Part shown: positions 23,302-32,018 of the stretch, piece after piece
Layout of the letters: each line of letters opens with the position of its first letter
Position numbering within the stretch: the first letter of the stretch is position 1
Assembly: GCF_000319245.1 (NCBI RefSeq)
Contig: NC_019814.1
Location: forward strand, 620,001-684,000
Direction: 5' to 3'
Origin: Candidatus Kinetoplastibacterium blastocrithidii (ex Strigomonas culicis)
GTDB taxonomy: Bacteria; Pseudomonadota; Gammaproteobacteria; Burkholderiales; Burkholderiaceae_B
DNA: 64,000 bases
Notes under the pieces: generated by a model
Told to the model about the DNA's origin: nothing
The model's database searches: none
Seen by the model: the letters and a program-made list of their open reading frames with translations, nothing else
Made by a program: the position numbers and the translations under genes

Positions 23302-24531
23302 CTACATTTTACGCATAATGATAGTACCATTGGTACCACCAAAACCAAATGAATTAGAAATTGCAACATTAATATTCATATCTCTAGCATCTTTTGAGCA
23401 ATAATCTAAATCACAATCACTATCTTGATTAAATATATTAATAGTTGGAGGAGATATTTGTTTATAGACTGCCATAGCTGTAAATATAGCCTCAATACCA
23501 CCAGCAGCTCCCAATAAATGACCTGTCATGGATTTAGTTGAGTTAACTACCAAATTATATGCGTGATCTTTAAAAAGCATTTTTAAAGCATCCGTTTCAT
23601 TCCTATCGCCTATAACAGTAGAAGTTCCATGAGCATTTACATAATCTACTTGATCGTAATTAATGCTTCCATTTTTCAATGCCATTAACATTCCATTATA
23701 AGCCCCATCTTTATTAGGAGAGGTAATATGAAATGCATCTGAACTCATGCCATATCCGACTAGCTCACTATAAATTCTAGCGCCACGACGTTTTGCATGC
23801 TCATACTCTTCTAGAACTACTACACCTGCTCCTTCACCTAAAACAAATCCATCCCTATCTTTATCCCAAGGCCTAGAAGCTGTTTTAGGATCATCATTGC
23901 GCTCAGACAAAGCACGCATAGCAGCAAAACCACCTACGCCAAGCGGAGAAACAGTTGATTCTGCTCCTCCAGCCAACATAACATCGGCGTCACCATATTC
24001 TATTAAACGAGATGCATCTCCTATACAATGTAACCCTGTGGTACAAGCAGACACAAGAGCATAATTAGGACCTTTAAAACCATACAATATTGAAACATGC
24101 CCAGATATTAGGTTAATAAGTGATGCTGGAACAAAAAATGGTGATATCCTGCGTAAACCTCTATCTAAAACTTCTGTCTGCGTCTCTTCTATTTTCTGCA
24201 AACCACCAATACCTGATCCTACTACAACACCAATCCTACTTGCATTAGTTTCGTTTAATTCCAAACCACAATCTTGCCATGCCTGTATACTAGCAGCAAC
24301 GCCGTAGTGAATAAAGGTATCCATATGACGAGCTTCCCTAGCCGGAATATAACTAGAAATATCAAAATTAGAAACCTCTCCAGCTATACGAACAGAAAGA
24401 TTAGAAGGATTAAATTTAGTAATTAATCCAATGCCAGAAACACCATTAACTATATTATCCCAAGCAATATTTAAACTATTACCAACAGGTGAAACTATAC
24501 CAATACCAGTAACAACTACTCGCCGTTTCAA
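23302..24531 (-). CDS. fabF: 3-oxoacyl-ACP synthase II
   Basis: Elongating condensing enzyme of type II fatty-acid synthesis. The 409-residue protein has the catalytic Cys163 in SACTTG, the histidine motifs NAHGTSTVIGD and MTGHLLGAAGG, and the terminal SNSFGFGGTNG. The start is a TTG at 24531, supported by AAGGAG 7 nt upstream and by the family N-terminus MKRRVVVTG. It is the last gene of the rpmF-plsX-fabH-fabD-fabG-acpP-fabF run, separated from acpP by a 116-nt spacer with a hairpin. Confidence 0.96.
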   Translation of the reverse strand: MKRRVVVTGIGIVSPVGNSLNIAWDNIVNGVSGIGLITKFNPSNLSVRIAGEVSNFDISSYIPAREARHMDTFIHYGVAASIQAWQDCGLELNETNASRIGVVVGSGIGGLQKIEETQTEVLDRGLRRISPFFVPASLINLISGHVSILYGFKGPNYALVSACTTGLHCIGDASRLIEYGDADVMLAGGAESTVSPLGVGGFAAMRALSERNDDPKTASRPWDKDRDGFVLGEGAGVVVLEEYEHAKRRGARIYSELVGYGMSSDAFHITSPNKDGAYNGMLMALKNGSINYDQVDYVNAHGTSTVIGDRNETDALKMLFKDHAYNLVVNSTKSMTGHLLGAAGGIEAIFTAMAVYKQISPPTINIFNQDSDCDLDYCSKDARDMNINVAISNSFGFGGTNGTIIMRKM

Positions 24532-24600
24532 CAGACACTCCTTAACTAGAAAAAACGGTTACCAAATATAAAACTATAAATCGAAGCTAAATACAATAGA

Positions 24601-24637
24601 ATTTGGCATCATAATTCACAAGACATCTATGCCAAAT
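24601..24637 (-). promoter_or_regulatory. 9-bp hairpin between acpP and fabF
   Basis: ATTTGGCAT (24601-24609) and ATGCCAAAT (24629-24637) are perfect complements around a 19-nt loop, 11 nt after the acpP stop. There is no U-tract after it on the minus strand, so it is better read as an mRNA 3'-end stabiliser or processing point that could let acpP message exceed fabF message (inference). Confidence 0.4.
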
Positions 24638-24647
24638 GCTAAAAATA

Positions 24648-24881
24648 TTACTTCTTGACTGAGATATAGTCTATGGCCTGTTGAACCGTTGTGATTTTCT
24701 CAGCATCCTCATCTGGAATCTCAGTCTCGAACTCATCTTCCAATGCCATAACCAATTCAACCATATCAAGAGAGTCAGCCCCAAGATCATCTATAAAAGA
24801 TGAATTTATACTTATATCAGACTCGCCTACACCTAGTTGCTCAGATACAATCTTCCTAACACGCTGCTCTATACTATCCAT
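24648..24881 (-). CDS. acpP: Acyl carrier protein
   Basis: Carries growing acyl chains on a phosphopantetheine arm. The 77-residue acidic protein has the attachment site Ser37 in [12 protein letters not shown], and the usual helix pattern throughout. GGGG stands about 7 nt before the ATG. It probably has its own promoter in the 108-nt spacer after fabG, fitting its need for high expression. Confidence 0.98.
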   Translation of the reverse strand: MDSIEQRVRKIVSEQLGVGESDISINSSFIDDLGADSLDMVELVMALEDEFETEIPDEDAEKITTVQQAIDYISVKK

Positions 24882-24907
24882 CTACATCCCCAAATTACAA
24901 TAACAAA

Positions 24908-24937
24908 ATTATAAAAATAATACTTTAAAAAATACAA
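24908..24937 (-). promoter_or_regulatory. Candidate acpP promoter
   Basis: On the minus strand TTGTAT (24937-24932) and a consensus TATAAT (24913-24908) are separated by 18 nt. The -10 box ends 26 nt before the acpP ATG, leaving a short leader that holds the GGGG ribosome-binding site. The -35 box matches the consensus at only three positions, and AT-rich sequence makes chance matches likely. Confidence 0.4.
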
Positions 24938-24989
24938 ATGGCTTATTAATACCATTCCCCACAAATAATCTAAATATGCCACTAAGATT

Positions 24990-25724
24990 TTACATGTGCA
25001 TCCCTCCATTCACATGCAAAGTGGTACCATTTATGTAGCTAGCTTTAGAACTTGCTAAAAATGATACAGCATAAGCTATATCATCATCAGAACCAAGTCT
25101 ACCTGATGGTATCTGTTTTAATATCAAATCAATTTTTTCTTGACTTATAGCTTTAGTCATATCTGTATCTATAAAACCAGGAGCTACGCAATTTACTGTT
25201 ATACCTCGGCTACCTAACTCCTTAGCTAAAGATTTCGAAAATCCAGAAATAGCAGCTTTTGAAGCTGCATAATTAGCTTGACCTTTGTTGCCTATGGAAC
25301 CGATAACTGATGTAATATTAATTATGCGACCCCATCTTTTTTTCATCATGTTATGCAAAACAAACTTAGTAATACGAAAAACAGAATTAAGATTAGTATT
25401 AATAACATCATTCCATTCTTCATCTTTCATTCTTATGAAAAGCATATCTCTTGTAATACCAACATTATTAACTAAAATATCAATATTAAACATATCATTT
25501 GCAAGACTATCTAGTGCTAAATTACAACCATCAATATCATTTACATTTAAAACAATACCTTTAACTCCTAAACCACCTAAATCAGCATTAATTATATCCA
25601 CTCCAGACTCGCTAGTTGCTGTTCCTATAACACTAGCCCCTCTATAAGCTAATTCTTTTGCAATAGCTCTACCTATACCTCTCGTTGCTCCAGTTACGAA
25701 AGCATTCTTTCCTTTAAGTTCCAT
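24990..25724 (-). CDS. fabG: 3-oxoacyl-ACP reductase
   Basis: NADPH-dependent reductase of fatty-acid synthesis. I chose the ATG at 25724, which gives 244 residues as in E. coli FabG; an in-frame GTG 12 nt upstream lacks a ribosome-binding site. Features are the TGATRGIG nucleotide loop (11-18), the NNVG motif, and the Ser139, Tyr152, Lys156 catalytic set (YAASK). It is 18 nt from fabD. Confidence 0.97.
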   Translation of the reverse strand: MELKGKNAFVTGATRGIGRAIAKELAYRGASVIGTATSESGVDIINADLGGLGVKGIVLNVNDIDGCNLALDSLANDMFNIDILVNNVGITRDMLFIRMKDEEWNDVINTNLNSVFRITKFVLHNMMKKRWGRIINITSVIGSIGNKGQANYAASKAAISGFSKSLAKELGSRGITVNCVAPGFIDTDMTKAISQEKIDLILKQIPSGRLGSDDDIAYAVSFLASSKASYINGTTLHVNGGMHM

Positions 25725-25742
25725 AAAGCAACTCACATAGTA

Positions 25743-26672
25743 TTAATTAACAAGCATAATGGCTTTATTTAAAGAATTATAATCTCTAATAGATATTGTT
25801 ACTAACTCTGGGTCTATACGTTTAATTAAGTTAGACAAAACACTACCAGGACCAAATTCTAAAATATGAGTTACGCCCATCATTTTCATATATTGAACAG
25901 TCTCAACCCATCGTACTGGACTCCAGGCTTGACGAACCAATGCATCACGAATTAAAACTGGATCATTTTCTATTTTAACATCTACATTATTTATAACATC
26001 TACTTTTGGTGCTTTTATATCAATAGAATCAAGAAAATAAAATAAATATTTTGATATTGGTTTTAATATTGTCGAATGAAACGGAGCTGAAACAGGAAGC
26101 ATAATAGTACGTTTTGCACCCAAAGCTTTTGCCTCTTTACAAGAGCTAATTACAGCATCTTTATGTCCTGCAATCACAATCTGTAAAGGAGAATTATAAT
26201 TAGCTATCTCAACAATATGAACATCATTGCTATTTCTATTACAGATTAATACTACATCATCTTGTTCTATGCCAATAATCGCAGCCATAGCGCTATGATC
26301 AGCAGGAATAACAGATTGCATTAATTCAGCTCTATAACGAACTAACCTCAAACAGTCAGAAAAAGAGATAGCTCCAGAAGCAGCCAAAGCTGTATATTCC
26401 CCTAAACTATGTCCTGCCATAATATCAGGATCCCTACCACCAGATTCACGCCATACTAAAAAAAATGATAGGCATACAGCTAACATTATAGGTTGAGTAT
26501 TAACAGTAAGATTTAGAGATTCCAAAGGACCTTTTGATATAAGACTTTTAAGATCTTGTTTCAATATACTAGAAGCCTCCAGCATAACACTATTTATCGT
26601 CTCATTATTCCAAGAATCTAACATTCCTAAATACTGCGATCCTTGGCCTGGAAAAACAAAAGCAATTTTCAT
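25743..26672 (-). CDS. fabD: Malonyl-CoA:ACP transacylase
   Basis: Loads malonyl groups onto AcpP. The 309-residue protein has FPGQGSQ near the N-terminus, the nucleophile Ser89 in GHSLGE, and the catalytic histidine in PVSAPFHS. Length and order are normal. It lies 23 nt downstream of fabH. Confidence 0.97.
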   Translation of the reverse strand: MKIAFVFPGQGSQYLGMLDSWNNETINSVMLEASSILKQDLKSLISKGPLESLNLTVNTQPIMLAVCLSFFLVWRESGGRDPDIMAGHSLGEYTALAASGAISFSDCLRLVRYRAELMQSVIPADHSAMAAIIGIEQDDVVLICNRNSNDVHIVEIANYNSPLQIVIAGHKDAVISSCKEAKALGAKRTIMLPVSAPFHSTILKPISKYLFYFLDSIDIKAPKVDVINNVDVKIENDPVLIRDALVRQAWSPVRWVETVQYMKMMGVTHILEFGPGSVLSNLIKRIDPELVTISIRDYNSLNKAIMLVN

Positions 26673-26695
26673 ATAAATTTCATTAATTAATTTTT

Positions 26696-27670
26696 TTATA
26701 TGCGAACCAATAATGATCCCCAGGTAAAACCACCACCAACACCTTGAATAAGAACAAGATCACCATTTTTGATTCTTCCATCTAGTTTTGCAACATTAAA
26801 AGCGAGAGGGATACTAGCAGCTGATGTATTAGCATGCTTATCTACAGTTATAACAAACTTATCATTGCTTATACCTAATCTACGACTCAACATTTTTATA
26901 ATTCTTATATTAGCTTGATGTGGAATAAACCAATTTATACTATTTATATCAACACATGCTTTATCACATACCGCCCGTGCTGATTCTTCCAAAACATATA
27001 CTGCATTCTTAAAAACCGATTGGCCATCCATCCTTACAAATGGGCAACCATTTACATTGCCCCTATCAAAATGCCCGGAAACACTTAGAATATCTGAGAT
27101 TGATCCATCTGAAGATATACAGGATGATAATATACCACAATCATAAGAAGCTGTAAGAACAAAAGCACCTGCCCCATCTCCAAAAAGAACACATGTACTA
27201 CGATCATTCCAATCCAAAATGCGAGAAAACTTTTCAGCTCCAATAACAAGAACATTCTTTGCTTTGCCAGAACAAATAAAACTTTCTGCTGTTGATAAGG
27301 AATATATGAACCCACTACAAGCTGCCTGCAAGTCAAAAGCAGCGGCACGACTTGCATTCAACTTGGATTGAACAACACATGCAGTACTTGGAAATACACA
27401 ATCAGGCGTTGATGTTGCCACTATTATTAAATCAATATCAGATGCATCAATGCCAGAGTCAATTAAAGCCATTCTTGCAGACTCAACAGCCATATGACTA
27501 GTATTAACATCAACATCAGCAACATAACGTTGTTTAATACCCGTGCGTTGTACAATCCAATCATCAGAAGTATGAATGCCCCTGCATAATAAATCCTTAG
27601 CCAAATCATTATTAGAAACAACTGTACTTGGCAAGAAAGACCCAGAACCAACAATTCTGGTATATATCAT
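26696..27670 (-). CDS. fabH: 3-oxoacyl-ACP synthase III
   Basis: Starts fatty-acid synthesis by condensing acetyl-CoA with malonyl-ACP. The 324-residue protein has Cys118 in QAACSGF, the histidine in FIPHQAN and the asparagine in ANTSAASIP, so the Cys-His-Asn set is complete. The acetyl-CoA made by Acs is a direct substrate. It follows plsX by 31 nt. Confidence 0.97.
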   Translation of the reverse strand: MIYTRIVGSGSFLPSTVVSNNDLAKDLLCRGIHTSDDWIVQRTGIKQRYVADVDVNTSHMAVESARMALIDSGIDASDIDLIIVATSTPDCVFPSTACVVQSKLNASRAAAFDLQAACSGFIYSLSTAESFICSGKAKNVLVIGAEKFSRILDWNDRSTCVLFGDGAGAFVLTASYDCGILSSCISSDGSISDILSVSGHFDRGNVNGCPFVRMDGQSVFKNAVYVLEESARAVCDKACVDINSINWFIPHQANIRIIKMLSRRLGISNDKFVITVDKHANTSAASIPLAFNVAKLDGRIKNGDLVLIQGVGGGFTWGSLLVRI

Positions 27671-27701
27671 AAAACTTCCTGGAAATTATATAGGTCAATC
27701 A

Positions 27702-28718
27702 TTATGACCTAAGCAATTGATTAATCTGAGACAACTTATCTATTGTTCTTGCTAAGAGATTATTTATAATAGCCTCGCGAGAGCGTTTTAAAGCAAAATA
27801 GAAAGATTTCACATCAGCCGACCCATGACTTTTAAAAACAATACCTCTTAGACCTAATAGAGAGGCCCCATTATATCTCCTATTATCCAATCTATTTTTT
27901 AACCTTTTTAATGTCGAATTAGCTATAAAACTAGTAAGCAATGAAAACCAATTACGTTGAAATTCCTCTCTAACTACTCCAGAAAACATCTTAGCAATAC
28001 CCTCTACTGACTTAAGTACGATATTACCTACAAAACCATCACATACTACAACATTAACTATTCCCTTAAATATATCATTACCCTCTATATTGCCATAAAA
28101 ATTTAAAGGGCTAGATAATAGAAGATTACTAGCTTCTTTAACAATTTCATTGCCCTTTATAACTTCAGATCCAACATTCAATAGACCAATACTAGGATCT
28201 TTAATGTATTCCACTGCCTGTAATAATGCAGTTCCCATTATAGAAAATTGCAACAAATTATTAGCAGAACAATCTACATTTGCACCAAGGTCTAACATGG
28301 CAGTAACCCCGCCATTTTGTATCGGAAGAAAAGCAGCAATAGCTGGGCGGTCAATCCCATCTAAAGTCTTTAAAATATATCGTGATATCGCCATCCAAGC
28401 ACCAGTATTTCCAGCAGAAATACAAGCATCAGCATTGCATTTCTTAACCTCCTGGACTGCAATATACATAGATGATTTTTTCTTTTTTCTAAGAGCTACA
28501 TCAATAGTATCACTCATGGTTACAACTTCATCTGAATGTACTATGTGAACTCTATTAAAAGGCACTCCATCAATAAGATTGAGGGCAGACTTGATGAGAG
28601 GCTCAACACCAACCAACAATAAATCAACATCACCATAATCATTGGCAAAATTAACAGAGGCTGGTACTGTAACGTCTAAACCAAAATCTCCACCCATACA
28701 ATCAATAGCAATACGCAT
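27702..28718 (-). CDS. plsX: Phosphate acyltransferase PlsX
   Basis: Makes acyl-phosphate from acyl-ACP, the donor for PlsY in phospholipid synthesis. I chose the ATG at 28718 ([13 protein letters not shown]), which gives 338 residues; the TTG 12 nt upstream is unlikely. Motifs include AIDCMGGD, the ISAGNTGA loop, DLGANVDC and VCDGFVGNI. It follows rpmF by about 50 nt in the conserved rpmF-plsX-fabH order. Confidence 0.95.
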   Translation of the reverse strand: MRIAIDCMGGDFGLDVTVPASVNFANDYGDVDLLLVGVEPLIKSALNLIDGVPFNRVHIVHSDEVVTMSDTIDVALRKKKKSSMYIAVQEVKKCNADACISAGNTGAWMAISRYILKTLDGIDRPAIAAFLPIQNGGVTAMLDLGANVDCSANNLLQFSIMGTALLQAVEYIKDPSIGLLNVGSEVIKGNEIVKEASNLLLSSPLNFYGNIEGNDIFKGIVNVVVCDGFVGNIVLKSVEGIAKMFSGVVREEFQRNWFSLLTSFIANSTLKRLKNRLDNRRYNGASLLGLRGIVFKSHGSADVKSFYFALKRSREAIINNLLARTIDKLSQINQLLRS

Positions 28719-28769
28719 CAGCTGATTCAACGGAAAATATAATTATTTAAATACTATAGTACCATAGGC

Positions 28770-28952
28770 CTAATCATCATTTTTTAAATTTATGACTTTT
28801 TTCCCTCGATAAAATCCGGTAGAACTTACATGATGACGAAGATGAATCTCTCCTGTTTTAGATTCTATCGCTGTAGAAGGTAACGATAAAAAATCATGAG
28901 AACGATGTTTTCCTCTTCTAGAAGAAGATTTTTTATTTTGTTGAACTGCCAT
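28770..28952 (-). CDS. rpmF: Ribosomal protein L32
   Basis: Small 60-residue 50S subunit protein. The N-terminal [20 protein letters not shown] segment is typical of L32, and the later [17 protein letters not shown] stretch fits too. The start has a strong Shine-Dalgarno AGGGAG 5 nt upstream. In many proteobacteria yceD precedes rpmF; here the 309-bp spacer upstream contains no such gene. Confidence 0.96.
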   Translation of the reverse strand: MAVQQNKKSSSRRGKHRSHDFLSLPSTAIESKTGEIHLRHHVSSTGFYRGKKVINLKNDD

Positions 28953-29261
28953 TGTAACTCCCTAAAGCCACCTAACCTAATAAAGACAAAGGTATTATAA
29001 TAATTAACTAGAATTAAATAAATACCCACTAATTAAATAAAACATTAAAAAATACTAACAAGCAAATAATATAATTAGCAAGTATAATTGAGACTATGTA
29101 TTAATCAAAATTCTACACATTAAATAATATTTGTCGCTAATATAAATATGCAAAAAGAATAAATTACTAAAAAACTAGATATAGAAGGAAAAATGAAGTT
29201 ATAAGTTATTCTTAGAGACATCATCCGTAATTCTAACATATCGATAAACAGCAATATCATT
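28953..29261. other. 309-bp divergent spacer between rpmF and maf
   Basis: No gene is recognised. It must hold promoters for the rpmF-plsX-fab run (minus) and for maf (plus). On the minus strand a TATAAT at 28999-28994 lies about 41 nt from the rpmF ATG and is a reasonable -10 box, but the hexamer 17 nt upstream (TTTATT) is a poor -35. No remnant of yceD, the usual gene upstream of rpmF, could be read. Confidence 0.5.
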
Positions 29262-29849
29262 ATGAATAATAAAACATCAATAAAATTAATCCTAGCTTCT
29301 AGTTCTGTATATCGCAAAGAACTATTGTCAAGATTATATATACCATTTACAATCATATCACCTGACATAGATGAGAATCCTCTACAAAAAGAGACTCCAG
29401 AGGAAACAGCATTAAGATTATCTACAAGCAAAGCAAAACATATATCAGAATCTAATCCTGGATTTACTATAATAGGAGCTGATCAAGTATGCTCATGCGA
29501 TGGTATACTTATAGGGAAATCTGGGGAATTTAATAATGCAAAAAAACAACTACAATTTATGTCAGACAAGAGAGTCTTCTTTATTAGCGCAATATCAATA
29601 ACGAACGGTAATAAAACGTTATCATCATCAGTTACAACAGAATGCAAATTCAAGCATCTAAGCGATGACAAAATCGAACATTACCTTCAAAAAGAAAAAC
29701 CATATGATACAGCAGGAAGTGTTAAAATGGAGAAACTAGGTATAACTTTGGTAGAATACGTAAAAAGTGATGACCCTACTGCAATACTAGGTTTACCACT
29801 TATTAAGCTTACAGAATTTCTTAAAGAATTTAGCATTATATCTATGTAA
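29262..29849 (+). CDS. Maf-family nucleotide pyrophosphatase (YceF-like)
   Basis: Maf proteins hydrolyse non-canonical or modified nucleoside triphosphates; the YceF branch prefers 7-methyl-GTP. The 195-residue protein begins with the typical LILASSSVYRKELLSRL, has DENP, the catalytic acid region GADQV, and the C-terminal YDTAGSVKMEKLG and ILGLPLIKL. No clear ribosome-binding site precedes the ATG. It is followed after 9 nt by a methylase gene, a pairing that I recall from Bordetella-type genomes. Confidence 0.88.
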   Translation: MNNKTSIKLILASSSVYRKELLSRLYIPFTIISPDIDENPLQKETPEETALRLSTSKAKHISESNPGFTIIGADQVCSCDGILIGKSGEFNNAKKQLQFMSDKRVFFISAISITNGNKTLSSSVTTECKFKHLSDDKIEHYLQKEKPYDTAGSVKMEKLGITLVEYVKSDDPTAILGLPLIKLTEFLKEFSIISM

Positions 29850-29858
29850 TTAAGAAAA

Positions 29859-30578
29859 ATGATATCTACATTACATCTTATACCAGTTGGAATAAGCGAT
29901 TCCAATCTGAAATTTTGGATGCCTTTGGAAGCTCTCAAACAGGCAAGGTCACTTAATGTATATATAGCAGAGAATGCTAAGACAGCACGATCTTTTTTAA
30001 AAGATATAGGATCATCTCACCAATTAAATGATATAACGATACACCAACTGTCAAAAAATATTACTAAGGAACAAATAATAAGATGGTTATCTTGCGTTAA
30101 ACAAGGGAAAGAAATTGGACTAATCTCAGAGGCAGGTTGTCCTGCGATAGCAGACCCTGGATCAGATGTTGTTTCATTAGCTCAATCTATGGGAATAAGA
30201 ATAAAACCATGGACAGGACCATCATCAATTTTCCTAAGCTTAATGGCCAGTGGACTGAATGGACAAAGTTTTGCTTTTAGAGGATATCCGCCTATAAAAC
30301 CAGATGAGCTAAAAAGAAAAATCATATCTTGGGAAAATGAGTCTAAAAATATCAATCAAACTCAAATTATGATAGAAACACCTTATCGTAATATGCGTTT
30401 ATTGCAATCTGCAATGGATAACCTAAAGCAAGATACAATGTTATGCATAGCATCTTCTATAACATCAGAAAGTGAGTATATAAGAACACTATCAATTCTT
30501 GAATGGAAAAAAACACCACTGGACTCCATACAAAAAAAACCAACAATATTTCTCTTCCTTGCAAAAGGCATAAAATAG
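29859..30578 (+). CDS. Tetrapyrrole-methylase-fold SAM-dependent methyltransferase (RsmI-like)
   Basis: Member of the YraL/RsmI branch of the tetrapyrrole methylase superfamily, 239 residues. Features are LHLIPVGISD at the start, the GLISEAGCPAIADPGSDVV loop (in RsmI, GLISDAGTPLISDPG), GPSSIFLSLMASGL and IMIETPYRN. RsmI methylates C1402 ribose in 16S rRNA, but this shorter, divergent paralogue group next to maf has no proven target that I know of, so I leave out a symbol. It ends 7 nt before convergent rluC. Confidence 0.78.
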   Translation: MISTLHLIPVGISDSNLKFWMPLEALKQARSLNVYIAENAKTARSFLKDIGSSHQLNDITIHQLSKNITKEQIIRWLSCVKQGKEIGLISEAGCPAIADPGSDVVSLAQSMGIRIKPWTGPSSIFLSLMASGLNGQSFAFRGYPPIKPDELKRKIISWENESKNINQTQIMIETPYRNMRLLQSAMDNLKQDTMLCIASSITSESEYIRTLSILEWKKTPLDSIQKKPTIFLFLAKGIK

Positions 30579-30585
30579 ACCTCTA

Positions 30586-31515
30586 TTAGCAAATACCATC
30601 TAGTTTTATTAAAAGATTACTAAAATCATTTGGCAAGTCTGATACTATTTTGAGGTTTTTTTCAGTATTCGGATGTGAAAATATTAGACTATGTGCATGT
30701 AAGAATAATCTTTTAGAGACTAATTTACTTATTTTTTCATTAAAAAGAGATAAATCAATACCATACTTAGTATCACCAACAATTGGGAATCCAATAGAGG
30801 ATAAATGAACTCTTATCTGATGAGTTCTACCACTATATAGCTCAACCTCAACCAAACTACAACTGTCTCCATAATTCCTTATGAGATTTACTGCAGTATG
30901 AGCCTCTTGACCATTTGGATCCACTTTCACCCTTCTTTCCCCTGTCTTTGTTATCCATTTAGATAAAGAAGATTTAATATGTTGACGCTGATTTAGCCAT
31001 CTTCCATGAACTAAGGCAACATATCTTTTATCAATTAATCGATCTCTTAACTTAGAATGCATGGCTAGAAGAGTACTACGTTTTTTTGCTAAAATAAGCA
31101 GACCAGACGTATCACGATCTAGTCTATGCACTAACTCTAAAAAACTATTTTCTTTATAATATTCCCTTACTTGTTCTATAACACCGAAAGATATTCCACT
31201 TCCACCATGGACAGCTACGCCAGATGGCTTATTTATAACTAGCAAATAATCATCCTCATACGCTACTGAAAACTTTCTTGGTAAAATTTTAGAATTTTGT
31301 AATCTGCTACTAGCAGGAACTGAAAGTTGAAAAATAGAGACAATATCAGATAATTGCAGTCTGTAATTTATATCAACTTTTTTATTATTTACTTTTACAT
31401 ATCTAGTACGTATCATTTTGTAAATGTGGCTTTTAGGTACACCTTTACAAATTTTTAATAAAAAATTATCTAGCCTTTGTCCATAAAGATCTTCTGTAAT
31501 AGTTAAATTTTTCAC
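30586..31515 (-). CDS. rluC: 23S rRNA pseudouridine synthase, RluC type
   Basis: Converts uridines in 23S rRNA (955, 2504 and 2580 in E. coli) to pseudouridine. The 309-residue protein has an N-terminal S4-like domain (about 10-65) and the catalytic domain with Asp133 in HRLDRDTSG, plus ELYSGRTHQIRVHL and PIVGDTKYG. The start is GTG with no strong ribosome-binding site. The divergent position to rne, with a long leader between, is typical for RluC and supports the subfamily choice over RluD. Confidence 0.9.
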   Translation of the reverse strand: MKNLTITEDLYGQRLDNFLLKICKGVPKSHIYKMIRTRYVKVNNKKVDINYRLQLSDIVSIFQLSVPASSRLQNSKILPRKFSVAYEDDYLLVINKPSGVAVHGGSGISFGVIEQVREYYKENSFLELVHRLDRDTSGLLILAKKRSTLLAMHSKLRDRLIDKRYVALVHGRWLNQRQHIKSSLSKWITKTGERRVKVDPNGQEAHTAVNLIRNYGDSCSLVEVELYSGRTHQIRVHLSSIGFPIVGDTKYGIDLSLFNEKISKLVSKRLFLHAHSLIFSHPNTEKNLKIVSDLPNDFSNLLIKLDGIC

Positions 31516-31818
31516 AATAGAACCGACATAGTTAATAAAGTTTCTTTTCTCATATCAGAAAGCGACATATAATCAATATAATCTAATGAATTAGTTATTT
31601 AGCTTTTTTAATATAACAGTCACCATGAGTTGTGTAAATTAATTAAAATCTTAAAATCATAGATGCTATTGAGATTTTGCTATATGTCAACCTAATTCAT
31701 AGATTTGCTATAAATTCTAGTTCTATCTCTTATTAGAAATGAGATGGCTAGTAGCTAGTTTTTATGATCTGCAAGATTAGAGATTTTAAGGCAGAAGATA
31801 TACAGTGTTTATTTAAAA

Positions 31819-31850
31819 CAGGTTCTTAGTAACAGTAACCTGAAAGTAAC
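31819..31850 (+). promoter_or_regulatory. Hairpin and AGTAAC triplet in the rne leader
   Basis: CAGGTT (31819-31824) pairs with AACCTG (31837-31842). AGTAAC occurs three times, at 31828-31833, 31834-31839 and 31845-31850; the second copy overlaps the right arm. This could be part of a leader structure or a protein-binding site; function unknown. Confidence 0.35.
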
Positions 31851-31997
31851 TAATTAATACATGTACACCTAGAACAAGATATTAAAAGATTGTATGTAAC
31901 ATGTAAATTGAATCTACTGGCGCACAGAAAATACCTACTCAAGAATATTTAATTCAAAGATCATATTGATTAAAAATTAAAAGCCTGTTTTGGCATA

Positions 31998-32015
31998 TGG
32001 TAATGGAGAGTACCA
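31998..32015 (+). promoter_or_regulatory. Hairpin presenting the rne ribosome-binding site in its loop
   Basis: TGGTA (31998-32002) pairs with TACCA (32011-32015), leaving ATGGAGAG as an 8-nt loop that holds the Shine-Dalgarno sequence. The rne ATG is at 32019. The stem is only 5 bp, so it may be chance. Confidence 0.35.
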
Positions 32016-32018
32016 ATA

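Larger units (their letters stand above)
31516..32018. other. 503-bp divergent spacer with the probable long rne leader
   Basis: No gene, tRNA or conserved small RNA is recognised. In E. coli the rne mRNA has a long structured leader through which RNase E controls its own message; the long spacer here may play the same part (inference). It contains a 6-bp hairpin (CAGGTT 31819-31824, AACCTG 31837-31842), three AGTAAC copies (31828-31850) and a small hairpin at the ribosome-binding site (31998-32015). Confidence 0.5.

Noticed and set aside
29120-29431. Hydrophobic 103-residue reading frame on the minus strand in the rpmF-maf spacer
   Set aside because: Most of it is the antisense shadow of maf, with no ribosome-binding site and no recognisable similarity.
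31740-31790. GCTAGTAGCTAG followed by five T residues in the rne leader as a terminator
   Set aside because: The possible stem is only 4 bp with a 3-nt loop, too weak to support termination.
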